A DNA stretch of 64,000 nt from Shinisaurus crocodilurus (Eukaryota; Chordata; Lepidosauria; Squamata; Shinisauridae): positions 181,433,085-181,497,084 of the forward strand of contig CM037880.1 of assembly GCA_021292165.1 (NCBI GenBank), written 5' to 3'. Shown one piece after another: positions 1 through 12,619 of the stretch; position 1 is the stretch's first letter; the number at the start of each line of letters is the position of its first letter. The notes beneath the pieces were generated by a model, which saw only the letters and a list, made by a program, of their open reading frames with translations, was not told where the DNA came from and ran no database searches. Made by a program: the position numbers and the translations under genes.

Positions 1-299
1 CACCCTATTCCCTTAATGTGTTTTTTGATATGTTTAAACTTCTGAGAACTGTGTTGCAACATCTGAATAAGTGTGAAATATGGTAGGTAGCTAAGTTCTG
101 ATCCGCTGTTGTGAGCCATTCCCACCTCTCCAAGTCACAGTGTGGGCTGAGTTGGGGATGCCACAAGTGTGTGATATCACCTACAGGCACTGTGACTGAT
201 CCTCATTGGCCCACCAGCCTGACAGCCAGCTAGAGCTGTGCGTGTAGCCAGCTGTAGAAGGGGGATGGTCATCTGCAAGCATAGGTAAATGGCCAAAAG

Positions 300-440
300 T
301 GCTAAGGGGGGTAGGAAGGCAGCAGGAAGGAGGAGAAGTGAGGGGGGGGGGGGGGGGGGAACACACCAGAAGAGGAGGAAGGGAGGAAAATCAAAGCAGA
401 GGAAAAACAGAGAGAGAGAGAGAGAGAGGGCAGGGGTTCA
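300..440. repeat. purine-rich low-complexity tract
   Basis: The plus strand is almost all G and A. It includes an 18-base G run at 342-359 and a (GA)n run at about 408-428. Frames open through it are low-complexity and not genes. Confidence 0.9.
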
Positions 441-959
441 AGGAGGAGCAGATAGGCAGTCATAGACCCCAAGAGATATAATTACCAGAACACCTGGTCT
501 TGATCTTGGGTGTCCATCCATCACTCCATAGAACCTTTTCCAACAGAAGCCATTGATAGTCAGTGCTGATGCTCCTGGACCTAGGAGTAAAGATCTATCT
601 GTATTGCATGCAGAGCTCCATTGTTACAACATGTTCTAAGTGAATTGCTATGGCAAGATGGTGAAATAAGATTGTGTAAGTTTTTCTTGCCACTGACAAA
701 GATAACTAGACAAAACATATTGGACATATTATGCACCACAGTAAATTCCTATTTCTGAGCATCAAGTTTGAGACTTTCCTTCTTTGTGTGTATTATTCTT
801 CCTTCCTTCCAGTTTCATTTGGCCTCTTTTATTCCCCAAAGCATTTACTTACTTAGATTGTGATCCCCTTAGGGACAGAAGTTGTTTGGATTCTGAAAAG
901 AAACCGCTGTAAGCTGATCTGAACCCATGGGATAAAGCAGGATATAAATCTAATAAATA

Positions 960-1108
960 GGTAATTGGGTTTTTATTTTCACCAACAATCCTGTGAGGTA
1001 AAATTAGAATGGGAGATAGAGATTTGCCTGGGTCCATCCAGTGATCTTGATTCTTGGGCAGGAATTTTGAATGCAAATCCAACACTGCAGTCATTATATC
1101 ATAGTGAC
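960..1108 (-). mobile_element. diverged tRNA-derived SINE fragment
   Basis: The order of short matches (CCTGTGAGGTA, then GCCTGGGTCCATCCAGTGA, then a TCCAACACT stretch) follows the minus strand of the tRNA-type SINE seen intact at 34080-34327. Divergence is high, so this is an old partial copy. It could instead be a related core-SINE. Confidence 0.35.
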
Positions 1109-1109
1109 T

Positions 1110-1200
1110 CACAGCACAATGCTATGCATATTTACTCGGAAGTATATCAAGCTATGTTCAGTGAGGATTACTCCCAGGAAGTCTACATTGGATTTAGCCT
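1110..1200. mobile_element. relic of the GCAATCCTATG palindromic MITE family
   Basis: Seen: GCACAATGCTATGCATATTTACTC at the left and a degraded inverse end near 1180-1200, with the ATTACTCCCAGGAAGT core typical of the family. Better copies lie at 6159-6247 and 33020-33107. Confidence 0.45.
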
Positions 1201-1283
1201 CAGAGTGGAACCAGATGTTATGTAAGTCACAGAGCTGTAATAGCGCCTTGCCATTCTACCCCCATTTCCCTCATAATAGGGAA

Positions 1284-1408
1284 TAGCCTACCCCAACCTG
1301 GTGCCCTCCAGATGTTTCGACTTCAGCCCCAGCCACCATGGCCGATGGTCAGGAATGCCGGGAGTTGTAGTCCAAAACATTTGGAGGGCACCAAGTTGGG
1401 GAAGGCTG
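1284..1408. mobile_element. palindromic hAT-type MITE
   Basis: The two ends are inverse of each other over about 35 bases: CCAACCTGGTGCCCTCCA on the left, and the reverse complement of TGGAGGGCACCAAGTTGG on the right. The centre carries the CCATGGCC/GGTCAGGAATG hairpin found in sister copies at 11153, 12485, 37259, 39900 and 56906. No target duplication is readable here. The hAT label comes from the 8-bp duplication flanking the 12485 copy. Confidence 0.6.
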
Positions 1409-3226
1409 TACTAGCTTAACACCACATGTGACATGATGTTATTGCTCACCACTGATGGCCAAGGATGGGAAGCGTGTGAGGGGGCAACAGGCAATGTGTA
1501 GACAGCTTGCAGAGACGTTACAAGCCAAAGGGGGAAAGTGATACAGACCAGAAGCATCCCTGTGCCACTTGTAACATCTCATTCTGCCCAAAGGGACATA
1601 TATTGGGCAGGAGTTATTCTTGTATGAGTCAGCGTTGCTAGCACACTGGCTTGTGAAATGTACTCTCTTTCCTCATATTCCTTCTAAGACTTCATAAATA
1701 GTGGTCAGCTCACAAGTTTGAACTGATAAAAACTAGGCAACAGATGGGAAGCAGGTTGTCTTGCGAATTAGACATTCTTCAAAACCATTGTTTAAAAACA
1801 GGAATTGCCATTTTGCCTAACTGACAAATTAGGAGTTACTCTTTTCATTGTAGCCAAGCAGAAATTAAACAGGACAACAGCATTGGAAGCATAAAATATT
1901 CATTTTGCAACAGCCTATAATTAGATACAACTGCTCTCAAGAGAGAACAGTCATTTATATTGAAGTTTTAAAACTACTAACAACAAGCCCTAAAGAGAGT
2001 TTGGTACAAAGATGAAGAACACAGACACTTTGTTTAGATTTCTCTCCTGCTTTCCTCCAAGGAAATGATTAATTAGTACTAAGAACAAAACATAGCCAGA
2101 GTATAGAATAGGCATCTAATTTATCTTCATAACTGTGCATGCATGTATGGAACATTACGTATAATTATATTTAACATATAGTTATAAATGTTCAATATCC
2201 AATATACCAAAACTAGCCATTTCCCTCCTCCATGGTAGACATTTTCTGTAGCAACTGACACAGCACTTTGCCAGGGCAATAAAAGAAAGTCTGACAGCTG
2301 CAATTTCCTACAGATATGTGTCTTGTATGATCCTCTTGGGAATGTTTCCCATCTATAGCCTGTGTCAGGAAGGCTCATTCACTTCTAGAAATGCTGACTT
2401 CCATTCCAGCTGCATTCACTATTCAGTATTGGGGGGGGGGGGGAGGCTCCAGATATTAACTAGCACCAGAATAAAAATGGTATAAATGGGCTGATTGCTC
2501 TTTCCCCCCTCCTAGTTGTTGTTTTAGATATATTGTCACTCATAGGCTAGCTGATTTTGCCCATTCAAATAGTTTTACATTACCGTACAGCATAACGTAA
2601 AAATGGCATGGCAGCTCTTTTACAAACCTGCCCTAAATAACCAATTATATTAAGCCAAGCTAAGCATTGCAGTTAAAGTAGCCGACCACTCCTCTAGGAG
2701 CGAGACCCACTGGTGCCTTATGCTGTCTGCTGACAAGAACTAAATATATTATCTGCATTCTCCTCGACGTTCCAGTTTGAAACTTGCATGCCAGTCATTG
2801 CGCTGCAAGTGAAGAAACAGCTGCTATGAGGCAGGCTGTTAAAACCTTAAACATACCTCAATTCATGAAACTGACTCAAGAAGCCATCATGCAATAAATG
2901 ACTATCAGCATTTGTGTGTGAGCTCAAGTGGAGTGTCCGTAGGAGTGTCCTCTGTGCCCATTCACAAAAGGCACCCATTGAAAAGAGTAGCACCCAATCC
3001 CATTTCTGAAATTATGACATAACTTGCTGATTCATTAAGACACAACAATACCTGCCCCAATTGATCTATGTTTTGCTATGTTCCCCCCCTTTTTTATTTG
3101 TAGTTATTCCTAATGAAATGCTGTTGTGAATATATGTCACCAGGTGCATGACCAGTGCAGCACCAGTTGCTCAGGCCAACTGGGCAACATGAGGGATCAA
3201 CTCTCAGGGAAGACAGTGCACTTACA
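1409..3226. other. no recognisable gene or clear repeat
   Basis: AT-rich, apparently unique sequence. The only feature seen is a 13-base G run at 2431-2443. Short open frames lack recognisable domains. Confidence 0.5.
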
Positions 3227-3622
3227 CAGGGGTCCCCAACCTCTTTGGGTCAGAGGGCACGTTTGGAATTTTGAGAGCGTGTCATGGGCGCTCTCGCAAA
3301 ATGGCTGCCAAAATGGCATGGCCAGTCACAGAGCACCCATTTCCCAGAAGGCAGCTACTAAGACTAAAAGAAAAGGAACTTGCCCATGGCAGAAGTGGGA
3401 GCTCCAAAACACAAAGCCACTCTTCTGAACCCAAATGAAGTTGGTGCTGAAAGGCAGCACTTGGCTTTGGTACATGCCAGCCTCCCAGTTTTGTTTTTTT
3501 TTAAAAGATTAAAAAATCTTCAGAAATAGAATTAAAAGCAGGAGGGACAGGGAGCCTGGTGGGCACTGCGAGATGTGTCTGCAGGCATATTGGTGCCCAT
3601 GTGCACCACACTGGGGACCCCA
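3227..3622. mobile_element. hAT-type DNA transposon relic
   Basis: It opens with CAGGGGTCCCCAAC and closes with the inverse GGGGACCCC. The hexamer GTGCAC lies outside both ends (3217 and 3623), which fits a degraded 8-bp target duplication. The interior has the phrase TTGGAATTTTGAGAG, which I associate with non-autonomous hAT copies in lizards (recollection, not searched). No transposase is visible. Confidence 0.45.
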
Positions 3623-3720
3623 GTGCACAAAGGCAGGGCATCCCTACCAAACCCCCACAATATACTTTGCACACAAATACTTGGGATTTGATTTTCAGTG
3701 GGAAATAGGTAACTGCCTTA

Positions 3721-4115
3721 GGGTGCAATCCTATGATATGACATCGACGGCGCTGCGATCTTGTAAATCCCTTCCAAGGTCACAGTGCCTTGGAGCGCCG
3801 CCCCCCACCTCATAGTGGCACGGTTTCTTCCGTGCTGGAGGGAAACTGAGCATCGAAGACCGTGCTTGGTTCCCTCATGGGGGGGTGTTCCTGGGGGTGG
3901 GGAGGAGAGGGATGAGGCTCCGCTGGATTCCTCAGCCTCTCCTCCTTGGGAGGAGGGGGGAAACACCTAGATGGCCGATTTCGGCCATCTAGATGTTTTT
4001 GAGGGTGGAGGGAGCATGGCGGATATTCTATCCTCTGTGCTCCTCCCGCCTTCAATAGGATGCCCATAATCCTCCTAGTTTGGAGGGTTATGGGCAGCCT
4101 CATAGGATTGCACTG
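3721..4115. mobile_element. GC-rich inverted-repeat element
   Basis: The ends are GGGTGCAATCCTATG and its near-perfect inverse CATAGGATTGCACTG. TTA and TTC sit just outside, suggesting a 3-bp target duplication of the PIF/Harbinger kind. The interior is GC-rich with internal hairpins such as GGCCGATTTCGGCC. A second, inverted and interrupted copy lies at 30567-31705. No coding capacity is seen; it looks like a long member of the GCAATCCTATG family. Confidence 0.6.
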
Positions 4116-4290
4116 TTCTACTGAGTCAGATCACTGATCTGCCTAGTTCAGTATTGCATACATAGACTAGGGATGGGCAAATCAGTCTGTTTCTGGTCTG
4201 TATCATTTTCGCAAGTATTCACCCGTAAGTCTGTCTTGTCTCATGTCTCGCGTTAAGCTGTGATTTCTAAAAAAAATCTGCATGAAAATT

Positions 4291-4293
<3 letters not shown>

Positions 4294-4330
<37 letters not shown>
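4294..4330. repeat. (AT)n microsatellite
   Basis: Uninterrupted alternating AT. The preceding 4166-4290 begins TAGGGATGGGCAAATCAG and may be a remnant of the TAGGGAT family. Confidence 0.95.
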
Positions 4331-4331
<1 letters not shown>

Positions 4332-4489
4332 CATTTTCTGGTGGTGTGAGTGGGAATTGGTCTCTTGGGTTGCCAGGGAGATTGGGTCCTGAGGCTGGGG
4401 TGCTTGTGTGCAGAGTGTGGTATTTTGTGTCTCAGGGCTGCCTGGGGTCTCTTGGGAGCTGTGAGCTTGCTGCATGTGTTATTGGGGCT

Positions 4490-4492
<3 letters not shown>

Positions 4493-4526
<34 letters not shown>

Positions 4527-4559
4527 GTGTAGCATTGGTGTGTGTGTGTGTGTGGTGTG
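4493..4559. repeat. (GT)n microsatellite, interrupted
   Basis: Two GT runs separated by AGCATTG. The cysteine/valine-rich open frames across it are artefacts. Confidence 0.95.
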
Positions 4560-4560
4560 T

Positions 4561-6158
4561 TGGGCATGCTTTAGATATGTGGCATTGTCATGGCCATGGC
4601 CCTAGTTTGCTTAGTGTCAAACTAAGAGGAAGACTGGTGGTCTGTGTGTGCAGAGCAGCTTGCAACACTTTCTGCTACACACACACGCACACCCCAAACT
4701 GCTGCAAGAGAAAAGTTGCAGGCAACCTACATGGCTGCACTTTGTAAAACAATACTATGTTGGGGACAAACAGCATGCAACTGAATGTTGAAACAAAATC
4801 CTTGATCTTCTTGCTGCCAGTAATGTAAAAATAAATAAATAATGCAGATGGATCTGGTTTTTTATAAAAGTGACTTTCAAACTAATTCAGAGTATATTGC
4901 TTATACTATAATTATATTTAAGTTATCTCCCACCTCTGTCTCCTTACCTTTAACTCACCTTCCACCAAAAACCATTGACAAAGTCAGTATTTTTGCAGAT
5001 AAAGGAGTGTGGAAAGAGAAACTATGGGCAGGTAAAAGGTAAATATGTATTTTCAGATCTCCAGGTGTGGCACCACCTTCCTGGCACTGGCAGGACCACC
5101 CCAGAATTAGATGAGACCTCAAAGGAAGAGGCGGGCCCCATTGCTGACCTTAGTACTTATGGGGTTCAAGGAGAGTCAGCAGATACCCACAAGGGTATCG
5201 CCACCTAGGAAGAGACCCCACTCAAGGAGGCTACAAGTCCAGGGACTGGTCCCACCCCCACTCCAGGCCTGCCAAGATCACCTGCAGGACCCCAGGAACA
5301 AGTGGAAAGCCAGGACCAGAGGCTCAGTGCCTGTCTGGCAGCATGGAGTAAACCATCCCTGAGCCCTGTTCATGAGAAAGAAGCCAGATTGCTTATATGC
5401 TCTATATCAAGGCCCTTCTGACATGCCAGGAAGAGGTGGGTCAGCAGAGCCATCCATAAAGCTGCTCCATTGGAGCCTAGCCAATGCTGAAGCAACACCC
5501 TGTCTTTCTGTGTTCCCCTGCTGGACAGCTCCCCTGCTATCCAGAACATCTTCATCTCTGTTGTCCTGGACAGCTCCTTGGCCTCTTGGGTAAGGCAGAA
5601 TTTTGAGCCATATGACATGCAATGTTTTATCCTATGGGCCATATACATTTTCTGCACCATTAGTCTTGAAAGTGACATAGGTTGTTTTTTTTCTCTTTGG
5701 GAAAGAATAGATTTTGCCATAATCCAGTTCTAGTTATACATAAGAACTAGTGACCCGGGGTTTGGGGAAGTGTTACCATTGACATCAGAAGATATGACTT
5801 TGTTGAGCTTTGGACTTTGTTGGATCAACAACAAAGATCTTGGGAGCTCTTCCAAGTCCTGTATAGAGCCAGTCCCTTCAAACCTGTTGCCTCTTTCCTG
5901 CTGTTGGACTAGAATTTGGGACATGAAGCAGCACTTTTAAGTCCCATGGATTTCAAGTCTGTTCCCCATTGAAATCAATGAAACCTAACAGTGTTTAACT
6001 TTGGTTGGTTCATGGCCCAAATTCTTAGACCCTTTAAGTCTAGTTTTTCAAATCTGCATTTCCACACCACCGAGAGACATAGTTGTACACATACTAATTA
6101 ACAATTGTCTCTTCACACAGTTTATGTTGAAATTCATGTAACAGTATTCACCCTTGAA
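4561..6158. other. no recognisable gene or repeat
   Basis: 5040-5350 is GC- and proline-codon-richer than its surroundings and could be an eroded coding remnant, but frames are broken and no family is recognised. The rest is ordinary AT-rich sequence. Confidence 0.4.
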
Positions 6159-6247
6159 CAGTGCAATCCTATACATATCTTCTCAGAAGTAAGTCAATTG
6201 AGTTCAATGGGACTTACTCTCAGATAAGTGTGCATAGGATTGCAGCC
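6159..6247. mobile_element. palindromic MITE, GCAATCCTATG family (AAGTAAGTC centre)
   Basis: The left end CAGTGCAATCCTATACA and right end TGCATAGGATTGCAGCC are inverse. The centre TCAGAAGTAAGTCAATTGAG pairs with TCAATGGGACTTACTCTCAG, so nearly the whole 89 bp folds back on itself. Confidence 0.7.
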
Positions 6248-6561
6248 CACAATAACACTGTAGTTAATAATTTAGCTGTACATGCTTATGTGATCTAGGC
6301 CAGCTGGATTTCCCTAGTTTTTTCATCAGCATTCAGAATGCCTCTGTTGGAAAATATTTGGCTAAGACCCAGATATATGTGCATTCTGTCCTGCCTTAAA
6401 TATGGATAGGAGCTGCCATGATTCCACATGCAGAGCCACAAACAACAAATTAGATGGATGGTCAGTCATAGGCTTCACCTCTAGTTTAAAGCAAGGAGCA
6501 CAGGAGGTTTTCTTTAGTTTCTTGCATGTGCTGTGAAAATCAGAAACTAATAAACCACCAG

Positions 6562-6597
6562 ACTATCTATCTATCTATCTATCTATCTAGAGTTTTA
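6562..6597. repeat. (TATC)n microsatellite
   Basis: About eight perfect tetranucleotide units. Confidence 0.95.
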
Positions 6598-6749
6598 ACT
6601 AATTAAAATTATATTTTAAGTAATGCCACTTGTTAGCATGGAAGACAGCTTATCAACTCTTAATTCTAGTCATTTCCTAGGAATGGGTTTTCAACATAGA
6701 TCCTACAGGTAAACATAGTCTGTTCAAATGTATTTGAAATGACTTCTGC

Positions 6750-7323
6750 TTCTTCCAGCTGCACAACTGTTCTCCATGGCATCAGCCTCTTATTTTTCTG
6801 CCATGTAAATCCTTCCTCTCTTAAATTTCTACCATCCTAAGACTTGGCCCTTTCTTCTTCTCTTCTTCAAAGCCCAGCTCAAAATCCACCCCTTCTTAAA
6901 GACTTGACCACTTAGACTTTGACTTAACCACTTAGGGCCAAAACAGACATTACCTTAAATGTGTGTCTAGTAGCTACATCTCCCACCCCCATTTTTACTC
7001 TAGAATAGGTGCAGGCCCCAATCTCGATCATGGGGAGTAGGGAGCTTTTAAGATCTGGATCCCCCCCCCCCCGTGCCTACTCTTATAATTGCTGGACACA
7101 CATTAAAGTAATGTCTATTTTGGCACTATGTCCTTTGACCCTTAGGCGTCATCTCTATGATAGATTTTACTGCATTTGCTCACACATTTATCCCCTGTTC
7201 ACAGATAATCTTTCCCACTGCATTTCTCATCATGCTCTGTAAATTAAGACTGTAAGTGGGGATGTTTTTTGCTCAAGTTACCATAGTCGTGGTGCTGAAT
7301 AAATTACAATTAATAATAATAAC
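6750..7323 (+). mobile_element. LINE 3' end (L2/CR1-like), split by a MITE
   Basis: The downstream half has the common LINE tail pattern TTAAGACTGTAAG, then GGTGCTGAATAAATTACAA and an (AAT)n end. The upstream half contains a weak match to the LINE C-terminal phrase reading roughly KAQLKIHPF. The 192-bp MITE at 6935-7126 separates the halves. Confidence 0.45.
6935..7126. mobile_element. MITE with about 33-bp terminal inverted repeats
   Basis: 6935-6967 and 7095-7126 are inverse over 32-33 bases with three or four differences and one indel. Shared core motifs are CAGACATTAC or its T variant, and ATGTGTGTC. A TA dinucleotide borders both ends, compatible with a TA (Tc1/mariner-type) or degraded TTA/TAA duplication. 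The interior has a 14-base C run and no coding capacity. Confidence 0.7.
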
Positions 7324-9329
7324 TTGTGACCCACCAAGACAAATACACTTTCCCAGCCATGTATTATGGACTGCCAAGTGCTTTACAACACCCATGTTTA
7401 TATATTTTTGAGTAGGCAGCAAAACAACAACAGCAGATTGACTGAGCTCGAGTTGATCACTGAGGTTTAGAAGTTCCAAAGTAACTGGAAGTAGATGCAG
7501 CACATCCATATATGCAACTTCCACACCATGTGTGTATCAGGTGGATCTCTCTGGAAATGTGATTCCTTCCCAGGTGTCTCCATGCCTCCAATAACCCCAA
7601 ATATTTTGTGAGACAGGCATATAACATTCCCTCTCCACACCATAACCTAGAAGCAAGCCAAAAGCACACTACTCAGACATATTCCATGTGTGGAATATGC
7701 CTGAGCATTACTCTTGAAGAGGATTACTGAGATATATTCCATGCATGTAAAGCAACCCTGTCTTTACTGAGGGATGATGGACTAACAATTGAGCTTCTGT
7801 GTGTACTAAAGAACTTCAGCTAATGGGTGTTGTAGAAATGTAATAAATAAATAATTTGGCCTGTGATTAAATAGATTAGGGATTGTACGTTACACTCAAG
7901 ATTATTGACACTACAGAGAGGTTCACACGACCCACCCCACCCCACCCCAATGCATTGAAAGAACACATGAGAGGGGTCACAGACTGGCCCTGCCCTTCAA
8001 GGGCTAGCTCTGACCCTGCTGATGATGCATGCTGTGGCCATGCCCACAACCATGGCAGAAATGCTTTCCTGTTGTCCATGCATTTAGACGGCATAGGACA
8101 CATCTCTCCATACAGTATGTAGTGATGTACATGGGTAGAGTTCCTCCAAGTGAGGAGGGACTTTGGCCCCATCACAGTCCCTCTTCATATAGAGGAGCTC
8201 AATGTGCATATATCAGTATGCATGGAGAGCCCTTATGCATACCATCTAAACATGTGTTTCCTTCATAGGCAGTGGGAATGTGGCTGTGGCACACATCAGT
8301 GGTGGGGTTGGTCCATGTGGCCCCATGGCGCCCTTGAACATTATTTCAAAGCATGAGGTGAGGGGGTCATGTGAACCTCCCTATAGTCTTACAGGGTAAT
8401 GTGCAAATCACTCAGCATCCATTCCACACCTGTAACATGATTATAACACTAACCTCTTTCTCAGGATGGTTGTGAACAGCAATGGTATAAAGAAACGTTA
8501 TACACCTTGAACTTGGAGGATACAACAAGTAAGTAAAATTTTATACCTGGTATGCCAGTGAGTCCTTTATGTATACAGAATATTGTTGAAATATCTGCTT
8601 TGTGGACCACTGCTGAAGAGGAGATATAGGTGAAGAAATACAAATAAGATTCAACAAGGGATGTGCATCTTTTATAATTAGGTTGGAACACTAAAAACTT
8701 GATTCCTAGATAAAAAAGAATCCTGTTTTGTATTTATAGAAAAGCACATGGAATTATATAGGGGGATACTGAAAAAATTGTATCCTTGGTCATTCAGTGT
8801 TTGTATTTTTTATGAAATATACAGTGCTCACACAGGTACATAATTTGGGAACTGAAGTGGAAAAGATTTTTATTCTACTCTATTTTTGTTGTATTTATTT
8901 GGTAAATTAATTTCCAGCCTTTCCACCAAGTATAATACTATATTATAAATATACAGTAAAATATAAAGTTAAAAAAGCATAAAGGTGAGGCAGGTAGAAC
9001 ATCAATAAAAACAACCAGTTAAAACCAATTACCACATATTCACAAGCCAATCTATAGTGACTTCCATGTGGCAGCCATTTTAGGTACACCAATTCTCACT
9101 CATGTGGCATCCAAGAAGAGGCCATTTGTCCATCAGTGAGTGAGCTATGTCTATTCAGTAGACATAGCTTATATTATTAGTAACATTCTGGCATGAGGTT
9201 GCAACTATTTAAATGTGATGGCTCTCACCAAAAAGCATATATATGGGTGTATGTTGCAGCACAGCACAGTTATGGGTGCAAACATGCAAACCTATGTGTT
9301 TAGACAGCTAACTACTATAAATAAATTAA
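7324..9329. other. no recognisable gene
   Basis: Mostly unique. It includes a short (CCCCA)n run at 7931-7949. At 8885-9060 a (GTATTTATTTGG)-led AT-rich stretch resembles an old minus-strand LINE tail, but the match is too weak to call. Confidence 0.4.
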
Positions 9330-9530
9330 CATAAGAAGATAAGAACTTAAGAAGAGCCATGCTGCATCAGACCAAGGGTCCAACTAGTCCAGCATTCTAT
9401 TCACACAGTGGCCAACCAGGGAACCCACAAGCAGGGCATGAGTGCAACAGCACACACACACACACCCAGGTTCCCCAGCAACTGGTGTACATAGGCATAC
9501 TGCCTCTGATACTGGTTAAAAAGCAACAGT
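9330..9530 (+). repeat. dispersed repeat, CATCAGACCAAGGGTCC family
   Basis: One of five copies here (9330, 20226, 23229 plus; 50618, 57541 minus). Shared landmarks are AGAAGAGCCATGCTG, ATCAGACCAAGGGTCCA, CCAGCATTCT, CACAGTGGCCAACCAG, and TACTGCCTCTGATACTGG at the end. This copy has gained a (CA)n run at 9450-9465. The family is common in reptile genomes by recollection; its class is not settled from this sequence. Confidence 0.7.
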
Positions 9531-10312
9531 CTAAAATATAATACGGAAACTGGCAGCAGTAAAACTGCTAAATGGCTATTCTAAAGCCATATCAGCTTGG
9601 AAACAAAAACAGAACAGAATTAACCATTAAGAGCATGTCTATGTTTTGTGGAAAAAAATAAGACATGTTTAAAACAAATATTGTGGCGAATGGCCAATTC
9701 CAATTTATCACCTGCAAATTCATAGAAATCAACTTCAACCTCAAATTAAAAGGACAGGGAAAAAGACAAAGAACATTTAACAATTTAACATTTATATTAA
9801 AATAAAAGCACTTCACAAAATACATGTTTGATATATCTGGTAATTCTTTATTCCCAGCCTGGTTATCTTCTAGATTGTTAAGTCTTTCTAAATTATACCA
9901 AGTGTTTTCTCTTTGTTTTACCTAATATTTGAAAATGGCCAAAAAAATAAAAAAATAAAAAAAAAATCCCCATGGGTCATTGAAAATTATCCTTTCATTC
10001 CAGCCGCCTGTTTCAAGTCAGTCAAAACATTCCAGACTTCAAAAGGGAGCTTTGCCTGCTTAGACCATTTTGGTGTCTTTCTATGGTTGGCCTATGAGGG
10101 ATTGGTTATTTGGATAAATTAATTTGTGGAGCCTGCTGGCCTTCTAGAAGACCTCAGTGTCTGACTGCAAATTAGTTCTACTGAACATGCAGAAATCCCT
10201 GGGCAGACTAAAAGAAATAAATGGTGATAAAATCTAATACTACAACGTCTGTAATGTGATTTTATTCAGCCATATACCCTGTAAGCAAAGCTAATGTTGA
10301 ATTAAAACATTT

Positions 10313-10350
<38 letters not shown>

Positions 10351-11152
10351 GGCCATGAAAGCATAAAATCAGATCAGTATCCTAGTCACAGCGGAGTAAG
10401 CAAAGTGCCAGTTTTAAAGTAAAGCTTCCAGCAGGAATCTTTTTTTTCAAGAACAAACAAAAATGTCCTAGTTTTCCACAAAATCAACGAGGTATTTACA
10501 TTACGGATGCACCCCTGCTTAAGCCAGGAAGTCACACAGTTGAATTCTCCATGACTTTGGGGCTGTGAATAAACTGCTATGCAGTCATTTAATGCATAGT
10601 TGTACAAGTGCCTAAGGATAGTTTACCCTTAAGGAAGAGGAGAGGCGTGTGAGCCAAAACTAACAAACATGGCTCCTCAAGCGGAACAATGGGCCAGAAA
10701 CTCAGTAAAAAAGAAAATAAACTTTGCTGGCAGTTTGTTTTTTACTGTTAAGAGCTAAGCTACAACTTTATCAAGACTTTCCAGCAGTGGTAAAAGATCT
10801 CACATACACCCTACGTTCTCATGGCTGCTTGAAAGTTTATGGCAGACTGTGTAATCCTGTTTTACTATGCTTAATCCACTTTAAAATGGGCACTTGTATA
10901 TTTTCTACCTAAAGTACAGCTGCACCTGGAAACAAACATTTCCATCTAAACATATGTGGCATGCACCTCATTTCCCCCCAAATTTAATCAAATTGTTGTC
11001 CAGTTCACTAAAAGTGCCATACGTATAATTTGGACTACACCAGCGTTCCATGCATCTCAAAACAAAATTGATATCTCCTGTAATCATTTCCTTTGTTTAG
11101 AAACAAAGCAAAAGGAGAAAGCAAAAATTAGTTTAAGTATCAGCCTTTGCAG
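9531..11152. other. no recognisable gene; one (AT)n tract
   Basis: Unique-looking AT-rich sequence with an (AT)n microsatellite at 10315-10344. Nothing coding was recognised. Confidence 0.45.
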
Positions 11153-11288
11153 CACGGGTGGGCAACCAGTGGCCCTCCAGAAGTTTTGAGCTATAAATCC
11201 CATCATCCCTCACCATTGGCTATACTGGCTTGGGCTCATGGGAGTTGTAGGCCAAAACATCTGGAGAGGCACAAGTTGCTCACCCCTG
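11153..11288. mobile_element. palindromic hAT-type MITE
   Basis: Same family as 12485-12619. The left end ACGGGTGGGCAACCAGTGGC and right end AAGTTGCTCACCCCTG are inverse. The arms continue as CCTCCAGAAGTTTTGAGC against CCAAAACATCTGGAG. Confidence 0.65.
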
Positions 11289-11770
11289 CTGCTTTACAGG
11301 ATTTCAACAAAAGTGCCAACAATACACAGAATGACTATAGCCCTTCTCTATGGTGACCATCGACACTTCATCTATTTGGAATATTTGTGCTCTGTTTTCA
11401 GCATAGACCTCTGAGAGTGGCTACCATTAGTTAAGAGGGCCATGAAATAATACGTAGCATTTGAAATGGCAGAACAGCATGACATATTTTTAAAAGCAAC
11501 CAGGGTCATACTAGGATGAAGAGTACAAAACTAACATACAGAAGATTTAAACATCTTTTAATTTTATTAGCCTCTCCACTTTTGAAAATGGATCTGCAGG
11601 CCCTGAATTTCCATCCCTACTTCTGAATCCCTACTCCAACACATGCATAGATTACATCTGGGGTGATGGATGAGACTAGGAGAATGCCCGCCCGCCTGCC
11701 CAACCTTGAGTCCTACTTGCCTTTGCCTTCTTCATCCTCCTCTGCAGCTTCCCAAAGTGTATTGGGCATA

Positions 11771-11793
11771 GTGTGTGTGTGTGTGTGTGTGTG
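11771..11793. repeat. (GT)n microsatellite
   Basis: Pure GT run. Confidence 0.95.
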
Positions 11794-12484
11794 CTTACCT
11801 GTTGGCCCAAGAAAAGGTGGTCCTCAGAATCATTTAGACAATGCCAGCTGGGAGCAGGGTGGAAGAGGTCATCAAGCTTCCGGTGGCAGTACAGGCATGC
11901 ACAATCCCACAGCCCATTCCACGTGGACTCCATGTGGAGGGAAGGTATAGAGGAAATGGGCTGTTCATCCTACAATGATCTGATGGTCGTTTTGGTGTCC
12001 AATTCTGTGTATCCCGATAACATTTCTGAAGTATTACTGTCTCATGGTTCTTGGTCCTATTTAGATTACTGCTTTCCCATCATGTATTTAATAACATTTA
12101 AGAGAAGACATATTTTAAAAAATCATATTGCCTTGTTATCTTGCACCCCAAGGGTTACAGATCAATTAACCCTAAATTAGCACAAACATAAAAACCTGAA
12201 TAAGAAAGGTCCATCTTAAAAATATACAGTTTGTTCTGGAATATTTAATGCTTTATGCATGATTTTAAGTACTAGGTATTGGTAAACAAAGACATTAAAA
12301 ATTAATTTCCTTATTACTATCAGATGCAAAGATCAATGGGAACTGGAGTTGATAAGCTTGTGGGCCATGTCTAAAAAGAATTACACAGTACATATTTTCA
12401 TTGGTCCCCGCTTGTTCTGTAAGGACACTGTCAACAGATGGCCTTCTGCCATTTTGTACAGGCCCAACAGGTCAGTCTCTATGC

Positions 12485-12619
12485 CAGGGATGGGACATGT
12501 TTGGCCCTCCAGATGTTGGACTGCAGCTTCCTTCATCCCTCACCATTGGCTATGCTGGCTAGGGCTGTTGAGAGTTACAGGCCAACAACACTTGGAGGGT
12601 CACACATTCCCCATCCCTG
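12485..12619. mobile_element. palindromic hAT MITE with perfect 8-bp target duplication
   Basis: The 135-bp element begins CAGGGATGGGACATG and ends with the inverse ATTCCCCATCCCTG. CTCTATGC stands immediately on both sides (12477-12484 and 12620-12627), an exact 8-bp duplication diagnostic of hAT-type insertion. The arms pair through most of the element around a CCATTGGCTATGCTGGC centre. It has no coding capacity, so any mobility depends on a transposase elsewhere. Confidence 0.85.

Noticed and set aside
4346..4747. 133-codon cysteine/valine-rich frame
   Set aside because: Most of it is translation of (GT)n microsatellite sequence.
5040..5350. Eroded retroviral or cellular coding segment
   Set aside because: Composition is suggestive, but frames are broken and no motif could be named.
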